A program made the translations under genes and the position numbers. From Sphingomonas sp. IC081 (lineage in GTDB: Bacteria > Pseudomonadota > Alphaproteobacteria > Sphingomonadales > Sphingomonadaceae), in the NCBI RefSeq assembly GCF_006874585.1, contig NZ_CP029761.1:2429001-2493000 (forward strand): a stretch of 64,000 nucleotides of DNA. Reading direction: 5' to 3'. Numbering within the stretch: position 1 is the first letter of the stretch; each line of letters opens with the position of its first letter. The notes beneath the pieces were generated by a model. It was not told where the DNA came from and did not search any database. It saw nothing but the letters and a program-made list of their open reading frames with translations. Positions 37,020 through 46,170 of this stretch are shown piece after piece.

Positions 37020-38484
37020 TGTCAGCGGCCTTCTTGCTGGAATTGTCTTCGTAACCGCCACCGAGCGCGCGCTTGAGCGCGACGTCTTCGGAAAGCGTCC
37101 GGAAATGAGCGTCGACCGCCTGCTGGCGGGCGTCGAGAGCGGTGGTCTGGGCGGTCAGGGCATCGAGATAGTTGCCGATGCCGCCGTGGTAGCGCTGGAA
37201 AGCAAGGTCCTGCGCGCGGGCGGACTTGGCCGCCGCGTCGGCGGCAGCGCTTTCCTGATCCTGCGCGGCATTGCGGCTTGCCAGCGCATCGGCCACGTCC
37301 TGAAGCGCGCCGATCACGGTGGAGTTGTAGCTCGCCACCGCCTCGTCATAGCTGCCGCGCGCCTGGGTGTAGTCACCCTTGAGGCGGCCGCCTTCAAAGA
37401 TCGGCAGGCTGATCGCGCCAGTGGCATTGCCGTAAGTAGAACCGGTCTTGATGAGGTTCGAAAGCCCCAGCGACTGGAGCCCGATCAGGCCCGAGAGCGA
37501 GATGTCCGGCATGAACGCCGCCTTGGCGACGCCGATGCGCTTGTCCGCCGCTTCCGCGCGCAGACGGGCGGCGACGATATCGGGACGACGGCCGACGAGG
37601 CCGATCCCGGCATCGGCAGGCAGCGCCGCGACCGGGATCGCGGTAATGGCAGTGGGGTTGATCGACAGGCCGCGATCGGGGCCGGCGCCCAGCAGCGCGG
37701 CCAAGGCATGGCGGCGCAGCAGGATCTGCTCGTCATTCTGCGACAGCGCGACGCGGGCCGAGGCGGCGAGCGCTTCGGACTGGCGCAGCGGCGCTTCCTG
37801 ATCGAGGCCCTGACGCACGCGCTGGCCGGTCAGGTCCACCAGTGCCTCGCGCGCCTTGAGCGCATCCTTCAGCGCCTCGCCCCGCGTGATCAGGCGGGCA
37901 AGGTCGAAGTAGGAGGAGACCACGTTGGACGAGATCATCAGCTCGGCCTGACGGGCATCAGCCTCGGCAGCCATACGCTCGGACGTGGCGGCGGCAAGCT
38001 GCTTGCGGTTCTTGCCCCAGAGATCGAGGTCGAAGTCGCCCGAAAGCGCCAGATCGCCGGTGCTGTTCCAGCCCTTGGGAACATAGGCCTTGGGGAAACC
38101 GTTGTTGTAGCTCTGCTTGGTGAAACCCCCGGAGCCCTGCCCGTTCAGGCTCGGCAGGGTCGCGGCGCCCGCCACCTGGGCTGCGCCGCGCGCCTGCAGG
38201 ATGCGCGCCTGCGCAGAGGCGACATCCGGCGAGCCTGCAAGGGCTTCCGCCACCAGCGCATCAAGCTGCGGGTCGCCATAGGCGGTCCACCACTGCTGCT
38301 GCGGCCACTGGACAGCCTCGCTGGCGGAAAGCGACTGGCTGCTTTCCAGCGTTGAAGAAGCCCGCATCTGCGGCTTCGGCCCAAGGTCGGGCACCGCGCA
38401 GGCGGACAGCGAAAGGCCGACGGCCAGCATCGAGGCTGCCGCGACTCGGGGGAGTGTGATCGTACTCATCAGTACAGTTTTCAT
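37012..38484 (-). CDS. NodT-family outer-membrane efflux lipoprotein
   Basis: This 490-residue trimeric outer-membrane channel has a lipobox LSAC after a signal peptide, so it is lipid-anchored. QWWTAYGDPQLDALVAEAL and repeated alpha-helical hairpins (core WWTAYGDPQLDAL) are typical of NodT/OprM proteins. It completes a tripartite exporter with emrA and emrB in one operon. ATG at 38484 is used, with GAGG upstream; ATG at 38469 is an alternative that would start inside an operator-like dyad. Confidence 0.88.
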   Translation of the reverse strand: MKTVLMSTITLPRVAAASMLAVGLSLSACAVPDLGPKPQMRASSTLESSQSLSASEAVQWPQQQWWTAYGDPQLDALVAEALAGSPDVASAQARILQARGAAQVAGAATLPSLNGQGSGGFTKQSYNNGFPKAYVPKGWNSTGDLALSGDFDLDLWGKNRKQLAAATSERMAAEADARQAELMISSNVVSSYFDLARLITRGEALKDALKAREALVDLTGQRVRQGLDQEAPLRQSEALAASARVALSQNDEQILLRRHALAALLGAGPDRGLSINPTAITAIPVAALPADAGIGLVGRRPDIVAARLRAEAADKRIGVAKAAFMPDISLSGLIGLQSLGLSNLIKTGSTYGNATGAISLPIFEGGRLKGDYTQARGSYDEAVASYNSTVIGALQDVADALASRNAAQDQESAAADAAAKSARAQDLAFQRYHGGIGNYLDALTAQTTALDARQQAVDAHFRTLSEDVALKRALGGGYEDNSSKKAADND

Positions 38485-38531
38485 CGACCTCGGCCTTGCC
38501 CCTGTCAATCGAAAAGTGTACTATGCAGTAC
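38462..38531. promoter_or_regulatory. Two matching operator-like dyads in the efflux/TetR divergent promoter
   Basis: GTACT-CATC-AGTAC (38462-38475) and GTACT-ATGC-AGTAC (38518-38531) share identical half-sites. Their centres are 56 bp apart. The second ends 1 bp before the TetR ATG and the first overlaps the beginning of the efflux gene. This fits a TetR-type repressor controlling both genes. Confidence 0.65.
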
Positions 38532-38532
38532 T

Positions 38533-39156
38533 ATGACAGGATGTACGGGTAAGAGAGAGCTCAACAAGGCAAAGAAGCGCGCCGAGATCGTCGAGGTTGC
38601 AACGCGATCGTTTTTCGGCCGCGGGTATGCCGCCACCAGCATGTCGGCCATCGCCGACGAACTGGGCGGATCGAAGGCCACGCTTTGGGCGCACTTCTCC
38701 TCGAAGGAAGAACTGTTCGCGGCAGTGGTCGACAACAAGGTCGAGACTTTTTCCCAGGACGTGGACGAAGTGCTTACCGGGCAGGTATTCTCCTTCCCGG
38801 CGCTGCGCCGCGCGTGCCTGCGCTTCCTCGACTGCCTGCTGCGCGAGAATTCGGTGCAACTGTTCCGTCTCGTCGTCAGCGAGGGCGAGCGCTTCCCCGA
38901 AATCAACGAGATGTTCTACGAGCGCGGCCCCTTCAAGTTCCGCGCCTGCGTGACCAGATTCTTCGAAACCCGCTTCTCGCACGAGGAGGCGGAGCGGCTG
39001 ACGCTGATGACCGTCTCGGCCATGATCGGCTATCGCTCGGACGTGCTTATGCGTCCGGAGCGGCCCACCTTGCGCGACCGTGAAGCTTTCATCGACATGA
39101 TGATCGGCCTGATCGACTGGCCTCGCACCCTGCCGGCAGAGCCCTTACCGACCTGA
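38533..39156 (+). CDS. TetR-family regulator of the efflux operon
   Basis: This 207-residue regulator has its HTH at about residues 30-60 (ATSMSAIADELGGSKATLWAHF, core LGGSKATLWAHF). A TetR_C-like ligand-binding domain with Phe-rich helices follows. It is divergent from the NodT-emrA-emrB operon and is its probable repressor. The ATG follows a GTACT dyad directly, so transcripts may be nearly leaderless. Its 3' end overlaps the convergent TetR gene by 12 bp. Confidence 0.85.
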   Translation: MTGCTGKRELNKAKKRAEIVEVATRSFFGRGYAATSMSAIADELGGSKATLWAHFSSKEELFAAVVDNKVETFSQDVDEVLTGQVFSFPALRRACLRFLDCLLRENSVQLFRLVVSEGERFPEINEMFYERGPFKFRACVTRFFETRFSHEEAERLTLMTVSAMIGYRSDVLMRPERPTLRDREAFIDMMIGLIDWPRTLPAEPLPT

Positions 39157-39750
39157 GATCGCGCAGGCGACGCTATCCGCCACGCGCGCTTTGGCGGCTG
39201 CAAGCGGATCGTCCTCGCCCAGCATCGCGAAAGTGCCGTTGAGCGCGAAGAAGCAGTGCCCATGGACACTCGCCAGCAGCGAGCGCGCCAGCGGAACCGC
39301 CTTTTCACGCACGCTTTCGGGAAGGACTGCGGCAATCTCGCGCACGATCACGCCAGTGATGGTCGCCACTTTCTCGCGGTAGAACGCAGGCGATTCGCTG
39401 CCTTCCGGCAGACGGAAGTCGTAAAGCGCAGTCCAGGCGTGGCGATGGCTGAGCGCAAAATCGAAATAGGCGCCGATCGCTGCGTCAAGACGCACGGCAC
39501 CGTCCTCGCAAGCCGCCAGCCGCCCCTCCAGAAAGGCGATCCACATATCGAGCGTGCGGCCGTTGATCTCAACCATCAGCGCGTCCAGCGAGCCGAACAC
39601 GTTGTAGATCGTACCCACCGAATAGCCGACCTGCTTGGCCACCTCGCGCGCGGAAAACCGGGCAAAACCGACTTCGGACAGCAAGGCGTGCCCCTGCGCC
39701 ACGAAAAGTTCGCGCAGTTCCTCGCGGCTGTGATCCGATCGCCGTCCCAT
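39145..39750 (-). CDS. TetR-family regulator next to the lysophospholipid acyltransferase fusion
   Basis: This is a 201-residue TetR regulator. The HTH lies at about residues 25-55 (FSAREVAKQVGYSVGTIYNVF, core VGYSVGTIYNVF). The C-terminal half is helical with a TetR_C_33-like region. It is divergent from the LplT-PlsC-ligase gene. The 8-bp dyad between them is a candidate operator, so control of lipid repair or membrane homeostasis is plausible. Confidence 0.82.
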   Translation of the reverse strand: MGRRSDHSREELRELFVAQGHALLSEVGFARFSAREVAKQVGYSVGTIYNVFGSLDALMVEINGRTLDMWIAFLEGRLAACEDGAVRLDAAIGAYFDFALSHRHAWTALYDFRLPEGSESPAFYREKVATITGVIVREIAAVLPESVREKAVPLARSLLASVHGHCFFALNGTFAMLGEDDPLAAAKARVADSVACAISGR

Positions 39751-39810
39751 TCATGCCCTCATTCGATTGCAGTGCCAGATAACCGAATAAATTGAACGAT
39801 GTCCAATTTT

Positions 39811-39833
39811 TTAATTGAACAACGATCAATTAA
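39811..39833. promoter_or_regulatory. Inverted repeat between TetR and acyltransferase-fusion genes
   Basis: TTAATTGA-acaacga-TCAATTAA is a perfect 8-bp dyad. A related half-site pair, TTGAAC...TCCAA, lies at about 39791-39806. These sit in the AT-rich promoter region and are a likely TetR binding region. Confidence 0.5.
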
Positions 39834-39963
39834 ATGCCACCCCTACCATCGCGACGATGATGTGACATGATTCGTTGCAGAGGATGGGCGAGTGACTGGC
39901 ACCGTTAACCGCCCGCAAAGTCCTTGAAGTCCAAGCAGTCCCATCAAAAGGGGGAATACGGGC

Positions 39964-42900
39964 GTGGCGGCACCAGACTTTTCATTGCTGACCAAGCGGC
40001 GGTTCGCGCCGATGTTCTGCGTCCAGTTCCTGGGCGCCTTCAACGACAACCTGCTGAAGTACGCGATGCTGCTGCTGGCCAACTACGGCCTGCTGCGCGA
40101 TGCGCCGGACAAGGCGGGGATGCTGTCGGTGGTCGCAACGGGGCTGTTCACCCTGCCCTATTTCCTGTTCTCTGCCCTTGCCGGCCAGATCGCGGACCGG
40201 ATCGACAAGGCGAAACTCGTCCGCTGGATCAAGCTGGCCGAAGTCGGCATCATGGGCCTTGCCCTCATTGGTTTCGCGTGGGAATCGATCACGGTCCTGC
40301 TCGCCAGCCTGTTCCTGATGGGCCTGCACTCCACCGTGTTCGGCCCGGTGAAGTACTCGATCCTGCCGCAGCACCTTGGCGAGCGCGAAGTCATGGGCGG
40401 CACCGGCCTGATCGAAGCGGGCACCTTTCTCGCCATTCTGGGCGGCCAGTTGCTAGCCGGGCAGGTCGTGCCATGGGAAGCGGGTCTGGTCGCCATGGGC
40501 CTCGCCGTGGTGGGCTGGCTCGCCGCGCAGGCGATCCCGGCGGCGCCGCCCAGCCGGGGCGGCCATCCGATCGACTGGAACATCGCGCGCGGCACATGGC
40601 ACATCATCGCCGCCGCCCATCGCGGCCGCGGCGTATGGCTGGCGGTACTGGGCATCAGCTGGTTCTTCACGGCGGGCGCGATCCTGCTGACCGAGTTCGT
40701 CCCCCTCGTTTCCGACACGCTGCAGGCGCAAAAGGACGTGGCGACGCTGTTCCTCGTCGTGTTCTCGGTCGTCATCGCGCTGGGTTCGATGACGGTGAAC
40801 CGCATGCTGAAGGGCGAAGTCTCGGCCCGCTATGTGCCGGTCAGCGCGCTGATGCTGGCCATCGGCCTGATCGACCTGTGGATCTCCACCCGCGCCTTCG
40901 TGCCAACGGTGATCGACGCCGATGTGCGCCAGTTCGTGGCCAACCCGCAGTCGTGGAAGATCTTCGCGGACCTCGTCATCATCGCCTTCTCCGGCGGGAT
41001 GTTCATCGTGCCGCTCTACGCGATCCTCCAGATCCATTCAGCGCCCGAGGAACGCTCTCAGGTGATCGCCGCCAACAACATCCTCAACGCCGGCATGACC
41101 GTGGCAGCCGTGGGCATTGTCGCGGTGCTGCTGGGCAACGGGATGAGCGTGCCGGGCGTGATCGGCGTACTGGGCTTCGCGACGCTGCTGGTTGCCGTCA
41201 CCTCGATCTGGCTGCTGCCCGAAACGCTGTTCAAGGCGGTGATCCGCACGGTGCTGCGCATGCTCTACCGCGTGGAAGTGACCGGCATCGAGAACATGCC
41301 CAAGCCCGGCGAACCGGCCGTGGTCGTCGTCAACCACCTCTCCTACCTCGACGGCGTGCTGCTGGGCGCCTTCCTGCCCGGCAAGCCGACATTCGCGGTC
41401 CACACCGCCATTGCCAAGAGCTGGTGGATCCAGCCCTTCCTCAAGCTGTTCCGCGCCTTCCCGGTCGATCCCACCAATCCGATGGCGGCCAAGGCCATGG
41501 TCCGCGCCGTGAAGGAAGGCCGCACCTTGGTGATCTTCCCCGAAGGCCGCATCACCGTGACCGGCGCGCTGATGAAGGTGTTCGACGGCCCCGGCATGGT
41601 GGCCGACAAGGCCGACGCGCCGATCATCCCCGTCCGCCTTGACGGGCCGCAGTACACGCCCTTCTCCCACCTCAAGGGCAAAGTCCGCCAGCGCTGGTTC
41701 CCCAAAGTCTCGATCGAAGTGCTGCCCGCACGCCGCTTCAGCATTGAAGGCGAGATGCCTGCCCGCCAGCGCCGCGCCATCGCCGGTCGCCGTCTCTATG
41801 ACGAGATGAGCCGGATGATCTTCGACACCAGCCACACCGACCGCACGCTGTTCGCCGCGCTCTGCGAAGCCCGCGCGATCCACGGCGGCAAGACCAAGGT
41901 GGTGGAGGACATCAAGCGCACGCCGCTGGCCTACAACCGCCTGATCCTCGGCGCCGAACTGCTGGGTGAGCGGCTCGCCTATCGCACCCGTCCCGGCGAA
42001 GCCGTGGGTTTGCTGCTGCCGAACGTCAGCGGCGTCGCCCTCGCCTTCTTCGCGCTTCAGGCCGAAGGGCGCGTGCCTGCCATGCTGAACTTCACGGTGG
42101 GTCAGGCCAGCCTCGTGTCCGCCTGCGCCACCGCGAAGATCGAAACCGTCGTCACCGCGCGCGCGTTCGTCGAACAGGGCAAGCTGGACGCCGTGATCGC
42201 CGCGCTGGAAGCGGACGGTCGCAACGTACTCTACCTCGAAGACCTAGCCGCAGAGATCGGCACCACCGCCAAGCTTTGGCACATGGTGACCGGCCGCCTT
42301 GCCGCCAGCCGCCATGCCCGCCGCAAGGTTTCGCCCGACGCGCCGGCGGTGATCCTGTTCACCTCGGGCTCCGAAGGCGCGCCCAAGGGCGTGGTGCTCA
42401 GCCACTGCAACCTGCTGTCCAACTGCGCACAACTGGCCGCGCGAATCGACTTCAACCCCGCCGACGTGGTGCTGAACGCGCTGCCGGTGTTCCACTCGTT
42501 CGGGCTGACCGGCGGCACCCTGCTGCCGCTGCTGAACGGCATCCGCACCGTGTTCTACCCCAGCCCGCTGCACTACCGCATCGTGCCCGCGCTCGCCTAC
42601 GACGCCAACGCCACGATCCTGTTCGGCACCGACACGTTCCTCTCCGGCTATGCCCGCATGGCGCACAGCTACGACTTCTACTCGCTGCGCTACATCTTCG
42701 CGGGGGCGGAGAAGGTGCGCGAGGAAACCCGCCGCACTTATGCCGACAAGTTCGGCCTGCGCATCCTCGAAGGCTATGGCGCCACCGAGTGCGCGCCGGT
42801 GATCGCGGTGAACACGCCGATGCACTTCAAGGCGGGCACCGTCGGCCGGATGCTGCCGGCGATGGAAGCGCGGCTCGAACAGGTGCCCGGCATCGCCGAG

Positions 42901-43359
42901 GGCGGCCGTCTCTATGTTCGCGGGCCCAACGTCATGGCCGGATACCTGTTGGCGAGTGAACCCGGCGTACTCCGCCCGCCCGCCGAAGGCTGGCACGACA
43001 CCGGCGATATCGTCACCATCGACGAGATCGGCTTCGTCACCATCCGTGGCCGCGCCAAGCGCTTTGCCAAGATCGCTGGCGAAATGGTCTCTCTGCCCGC
43101 TGTCGAGGGCTATGCCGCCAAGGTCTGGCCCGATGCGGAATGCGCAGTGGTCACCCGGCCCGATGCGAAGAAGGGCGAGCAATTGGTGCTCTACACCACG
43201 GCCAAGGGCGCCGATCACAAGGCCCTGCAGGAATGGGGCCGCGCCAACGGCGTGGCCGAACTGATGATCCCGCGCGAGATCCGCGTGCTGGATGCCTTGC
43301 CTGTGCTGGGCACCGGCAAGCTGGACTACGTGACGCTGAACGAGATGGCGAAAGCCTGA
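39964..43359 (+). CDS. LplT-like transporter / PlsC acyltransferase / acyl-ACP synthetase fusion
   Basis: This 1131-residue protein joins three activities. The N-terminal ~420 residues form an MFS flippase domain like LplT. A PlsC acyltransferase lies at about 440-630, with the HX4D motif NHLSYLD at 457-463 and FPEGRIT. The C-terminal ~480 residues form an ANL ligase with FTSGSEGAPKG near 799. In E. coli, LplT plus Aas flip and re-acylate lysophosphatidylethanolamine; here all steps are on one chain. The start is GTG at 39964 with AAGGGGGAA upstream. A TetR gene is divergent. Confidence 0.88.
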   Translation: MAAPDFSLLTKRRFAPMFCVQFLGAFNDNLLKYAMLLLANYGLLRDAPDKAGMLSVVATGLFTLPYFLFSALAGQIADRIDKAKLVRWIKLAEVGIMGLALIGFAWESITVLLASLFLMGLHSTVFGPVKYSILPQHLGEREVMGGTGLIEAGTFLAILGGQLLAGQVVPWEAGLVAMGLAVVGWLAAQAIPAAPPSRGGHPIDWNIARGTWHIIAAAHRGRGVWLAVLGISWFFTAGAILLTEFVPLVSDTLQAQKDVATLFLVVFSVVIALGSMTVNRMLKGEVSARYVPVSALMLAIGLIDLWISTRAFVPTVIDADVRQFVANPQSWKIFADLVIIAFSGGMFIVPLYAILQIHSAPEERSQVIAANNILNAGMTVAAVGIVAVLLGNGMSVPGVIGVLGFATLLVAVTSIWLLPETLFKAVIRTVLRMLYRVEVTGIENMPKPGEPAVVVVNHLSYLDGVLLGAFLPGKPTFAVHTAIAKSWWIQPFLKLFRAFPVDPTNPMAAKAMVRAVKEGRTLVIFPEGRITVTGALMKVFDGPGMVADKADAPIIPVRLDGPQYTPFSHLKGKVRQRWFPKVSIEVLPARRFSIEGEMPARQRRAIAGRRLYDEMSRMIFDTSHTDRTLFAALCEARAIHGGKTKVVEDIKRTPLAYNRLILGAELLGERLAYRTRPGEAVGLLLPNVSGVALAFFALQAEGRVPAMLNFTVGQASLVSACATAKIETVVTARAFVEQGKLDAVIAALEADGRNVLYLEDLAAEIGTTAKLWHMVTGRLAASRHARRKVSPDAPAVILFTSGSEGAPKGVVLSHCNLLSNCAQLAARIDFNPADVVLNALPVFHSFGLTGGTLLPLLNGIRTVFYPSPLHYRIVPALAYDANATILFGTDTFLSGYARMAHSYDFYSLRYIFAGAEKVREETRRTYADKFGLRILEGYGATECAPVIAVNTPMHFKAGTVGRMLPAMEARLEQVPGIAEGGRLYVRGPNVMAGYLLASEPGVLRPPAEGWHDTGDIVTIDEIGFVTIRGRAKRFAKIAGEMVSLPAVEGYAAKVWPDAECAVVTRPDAKKGEQLVLYTTAKGADHKALQEWGRANGVAELMIPREIRVLDALPVLGTGKLDYVTLNEMAKA

Positions 43360-43393
43360 TCGGGCGAGCAAGAGCCAACCGTTCAACCCCAAC

Positions 43394-43472
43394 CTCGTCG
43401 CCCCCGCGAAGGCGGGGGCCCCGCTTGGCGAGGTTGCAGAAGGAAGCGGGATCCCCGCATTAGCGGGGACGA
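43394..43472. repeat. Double-hairpin palindromic repeat (REP-like)
   Basis: Two GC hairpins occur in tandem: CCCCCGC-gaag-GCGGGGG (43401-43418) and CCCCGC-atta-GCGGGG (43453-43468). They are bounded by TCGTCG and GACGAC ends, so the whole unit is also roughly palindromic. This looks like a dispersed intergenic repeat of the REP/BIME type common in sphingomonads. It follows the acyltransferase fusion gene and may stabilise or end its mRNA. Confidence 0.6.
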
Positions 43473-43547
43473 CAGCGTTTGTGCGGAAGGGTCAGGCACT
43501 ATCGCCAACGGTTGCCCCGCCCCCGCCGCCAGTTTAAAGGCGCGTGC

Positions 43548-44039
43548 ATGACTCTCGCCCCCATCCTCGTCGTCACTACCGGCGGCACGTTCGACAAGCA
43601 GTACTTCGACGCGCTCAGCGAATACCAGATCGCCGAAAGCGTCATCGAAAAGCTGCTCAAGACCTCGCGCGTGGCCCATCCGTTTCGCGTGGTGGAACTG
43701 CTCCGCAAGGACAGCCTCGAACTCACCGACGAGGATCGCGCCCTCATCCGCGCTACCATCGCCGCGGCGCCCGAAAGCCACGTGGTCGTCACTCATGGCA
43801 CCGACACCATGACCGACACCGCCAAGGCGCTGGAAGGTCTGGAAGGCAAGACCGTGGTGCTAACCGGTGCCCTCGCCCCCGCGCGCTTTGCCGAAAGCGA
43901 TGCAACCTTCAACCTTGGCATGGCCTTTGCTTGCTGTCAGTCTGCACAGCCCGGCGTGTGGATCACCATGAGCGGGTCGGTGTTTGACGGGCTCAAAGTG
44001 CGCAAGGACCGCGACGCAGGCAAGTTCGTCGCGATCTGA
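43548..44039 (+). CDS. Short asparaginase-domain protein
   Basis: This 163-residue protein holds only the N-terminal domain of type I/II asparaginases, with VVTTGGTFDKQYF (first catalytic Thr) and VVVTHGTDTMTDTA (second Thr-Asp pair). Full asparaginases have about 330 residues and use both domains. The single-domain form recurs in alphaproteobacteria as a short family, so it is probably not a truncation. No signal peptide is seen, so it is cytoplasmic, and the activity is unproven. Confidence 0.75.
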   Translation: MTLAPILVVTTGGTFDKQYFDALSEYQIAESVIEKLLKTSRVAHPFRVVELLRKDSLELTDEDRALIRATIAAAPESHVVVTHGTDTMTDTAKALEGLEGKTVVLTGALAPARFAESDATFNLGMAFACCQSAQPGVWITMSGSVFDGLKVRKDRDAGKFVAI

Positions 44040-44247
44040 GCGCTCACCCTGTAAAATCCGCCCTGCAATCGTTGCGAGGCCCTCGCATTACGGGAATAGA
44101 CGGAAGTGCTCCTTCGTGAGCCGCAAACGGCCTAGGTCCAAAGTATGACGCTGGAGGTTCATTCCTCGCGTCGCTGAAGAACGCGAAACGACCTCCCGGT
44201 CGCACCGCCTGATCCTTCCCGCTCCCGGGAAAGGACTGGCGATCTGC

Positions 44248-45717
44248 ATGGGAGGTCGTGTGACGATTACTGTCGATAGCCTGGCCGAAACCCACGCCGC
44301 GCTCCAACATGCGCCGATCGGCGCCGCCATCCTCGATAGGGCCGGAGTCATTTCGTGGGCCAATCCTGCCCTGGGCTCAATCGTTGGCGAAACGGATGCC
44401 ACCGCCCTGCGCCTTTCATTGATCACCGTCTGGTTCGAGACGGAAGAAGGCGACGCGCTGTTGCAGATGATCGAGTCCCATTTCGACGCCTTGCCGGAAA
44501 CGCGCGTCCCCTGGTCCCGAGCAATCAACTTCAACCGCCGAGATGGTGCCGAACAGCCCTGCGAAATCACCCTTGTGCCCTGCACTGCAGCATTCGACCA
44601 ATGGGCGATCCTTTACGTGAAGAGCCTTGCCCAACTGACCTTGGCGGAAAAGCGCTTCACCCAGATCTTCGAGAACCTACCCCTCGGTCTTCTCGTAATA
44701 GATGGTCGCCAGCGGATCGTTCAGGTCAACTCCGCGCTGGCCGACGAGTTCGGCTACGCCCGTGAAGAGCTTGTCGGCAGATCACTCGAAATGTTGCTGC
44801 CCGAGCGCTATCGCGCAAGTCACGCAGGCCATGTCGAAGGCTATACTCGAGCGCCCGAATCCCGGGCGATGGGCTCTGGCCGCGACCTTACCGGACGCCA
44901 TCGTTCCGGTCGCGAGATCCCTGTAGAGATCGCCCTCACCCGTCTCGAGACGGTCGCCCAACCGCTTTTCATGGCGATCATCACCGACATCTCGAAACGC
45001 AAGCGCGCACAGATGGCGCTCGAGCAGACCAATACACAACTCGAAGAATTCACCTATGTCGCCAGCCATGACTTGCGGTCACCACTGCGTGGGATCGGCG
45101 ACCTTGTCTCGTGGATCCGCGAAGACATCGGCGACGAACACCTTTCCGACGGAGTAAAACACAACTTCGACCGCATCTCGCTGCGCATAACTCGCGCAGA
45201 GCAAATGATCGATGATCTCCTGACGTATGCCCGGGTTGGCGTGCGCGATCCGCACATGGAATCCATCGACCCTGCCAAGCTCATCGAAGAGGCCGTAACT
45301 CTTGCCAACGTGCCGGACGGTTTCACCGTCACCATCGAAGCCAACGGCTCGCGCTTCAGCGCCCCGCTGGCGCCTCTTGCGACCAGCCTCCGCAATCTGA
45401 TCGGCAATGCGGTCAAACACCATGGCAGCGAAACCGGTGTAATTCGCATTACCATGCATGACGAAGGCCGCTTCGCGGTCTTCACCGTCGATGACGATGG
45501 GCGAGGGGTCACCCCCGGTACCGAAGAGCGCATCTTCAAGCTGTTCCACCGCGCCTCTCCCGGCACCAGCGGCGACGGCCTCGGCCTCGCCTTCACGCGG
45601 CGGATGATCAACGCCCACGGAGGCATGATCACGGTACAATCGCCAGGGGCGCTTGGCGGCGCCAGCTTCGAGATCCACTGGCCGCGCATCCTGCTCAAGG
45701 AGTTCGAAGATGACTGA
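44248..45717 (+). CDS. PAS-PAS sensor histidine kinase
   Basis: This 489-residue kinase has two PAS domains (about 15-130 and 145-255), then HisKA with His274 in SHDLRSPLRG, then an HATPase with NLIGNAVKHH, DDGRGV and GDGLGLAF. There is no membrane segment, so it senses cytoplasmic signals. The 3' end overlaps the next gene's start by 8 bp (ATGACTGA). The layout resembles phytochrome-type kinases without the GAF/PHY part. ATG at 44248 is used; an in-frame GTG at 44260 sits very close to the GGAGGT site. Confidence 0.88.
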   Translation: MGGRVTITVDSLAETHAALQHAPIGAAILDRAGVISWANPALGSIVGETDATALRLSLITVWFETEEGDALLQMIESHFDALPETRVPWSRAINFNRRDGAEQPCEITLVPCTAAFDQWAILYVKSLAQLTLAEKRFTQIFENLPLGLLVIDGRQRIVQVNSALADEFGYAREELVGRSLEMLLPERYRASHAGHVEGYTRAPESRAMGSGRDLTGRHRSGREIPVEIALTRLETVAQPLFMAIITDISKRKRAQMALEQTNTQLEEFTYVASHDLRSPLRGIGDLVSWIREDIGDEHLSDGVKHNFDRISLRITRAEQMIDDLLTYARVGVRDPHMESIDPAKLIEEAVTLANVPDGFTVTIEANGSRFSAPLAPLATSLRNLIGNAVKHHGSETGVIRITMHDEGRFAVFTVDDDGRGVTPGTEERIFKLFHRASPGTSGDGLGLAFTRRMINAHGGMITVQSPGALGGASFEIHWPRILLKEFEDD

Positions 45718-46168
45718 TACTCTTGAAAAGGTGACAAACGACACTCGCCAATCCGTATGCACGGTTCTGGTGGTGGACGACGACGACGTTGCGCTCGAAG
45801 GCGTGTTGCGCAGCTTCGTCCGACACGATGTCCCCTGCAATCTGGTCACCGCGACCGACGGCGCCGAAGCACTTGCGATCCTGCAGAATCGTCACCCAAA
45901 AAGTCACGCCGCTACCCCGGTCATCGTTCTGCTCGACCTCAACATGCCGATCATGGACGGCTTCCAGTTTCTTCGCGCCCTGCGAGCCGACCCTGAACTG
46001 TGCCGCACGGTCGTCTTCGTACTGACCACAAGCTGCCGCGATCAGGACCGCTCCCGTGCCTACGACGAGCATGTCGCAGGCTACATGGTAAAGTCCTCGG
46101 TTGGCCCGCAATTCGCACAACTGGCTCAATTCATCGGCAAATATGCCCGGACCCAGGAGCTACCCTGA
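45710..46168 (+). CDS. Single-domain response regulator (Rcp1-like)
   Basis: This 152-residue receiver has acidic residues in VVDDDDVA and the phospho-acceptor Asp76 in LLDLNMPIMDG. The Lys sits in YMVKSS rather than the usual KP. It is encoded directly after, and overlapping, the PAS kinase gene, and 2 bp before the REC-GGDEF-EAL gene. It probably carries phosphate from that kinase, either as an output or as a relay step. Confidence 0.88.
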   Translation: MTDTLEKVTNDTRQSVCTVLVVDDDDVALEGVLRSFVRHDVPCNLVTATDGAEALAILQNRHPKSHAATPVIVLLDLNMPIMDGFQFLRALRADPELCRTVVFVLTTSCRDQDRSRAYDEHVAGYMVKSSVGPQFAQLAQFIGKYARTQELP

Positions 46169-46170
46169 TC

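Noticed and set aside
43394-43472. CRISPR-like repeats after the acyltransferase fusion
   Set aside because: Only two unequal hairpins occur, with no regular spacers or cas genes. It fits a REP-like unit better.
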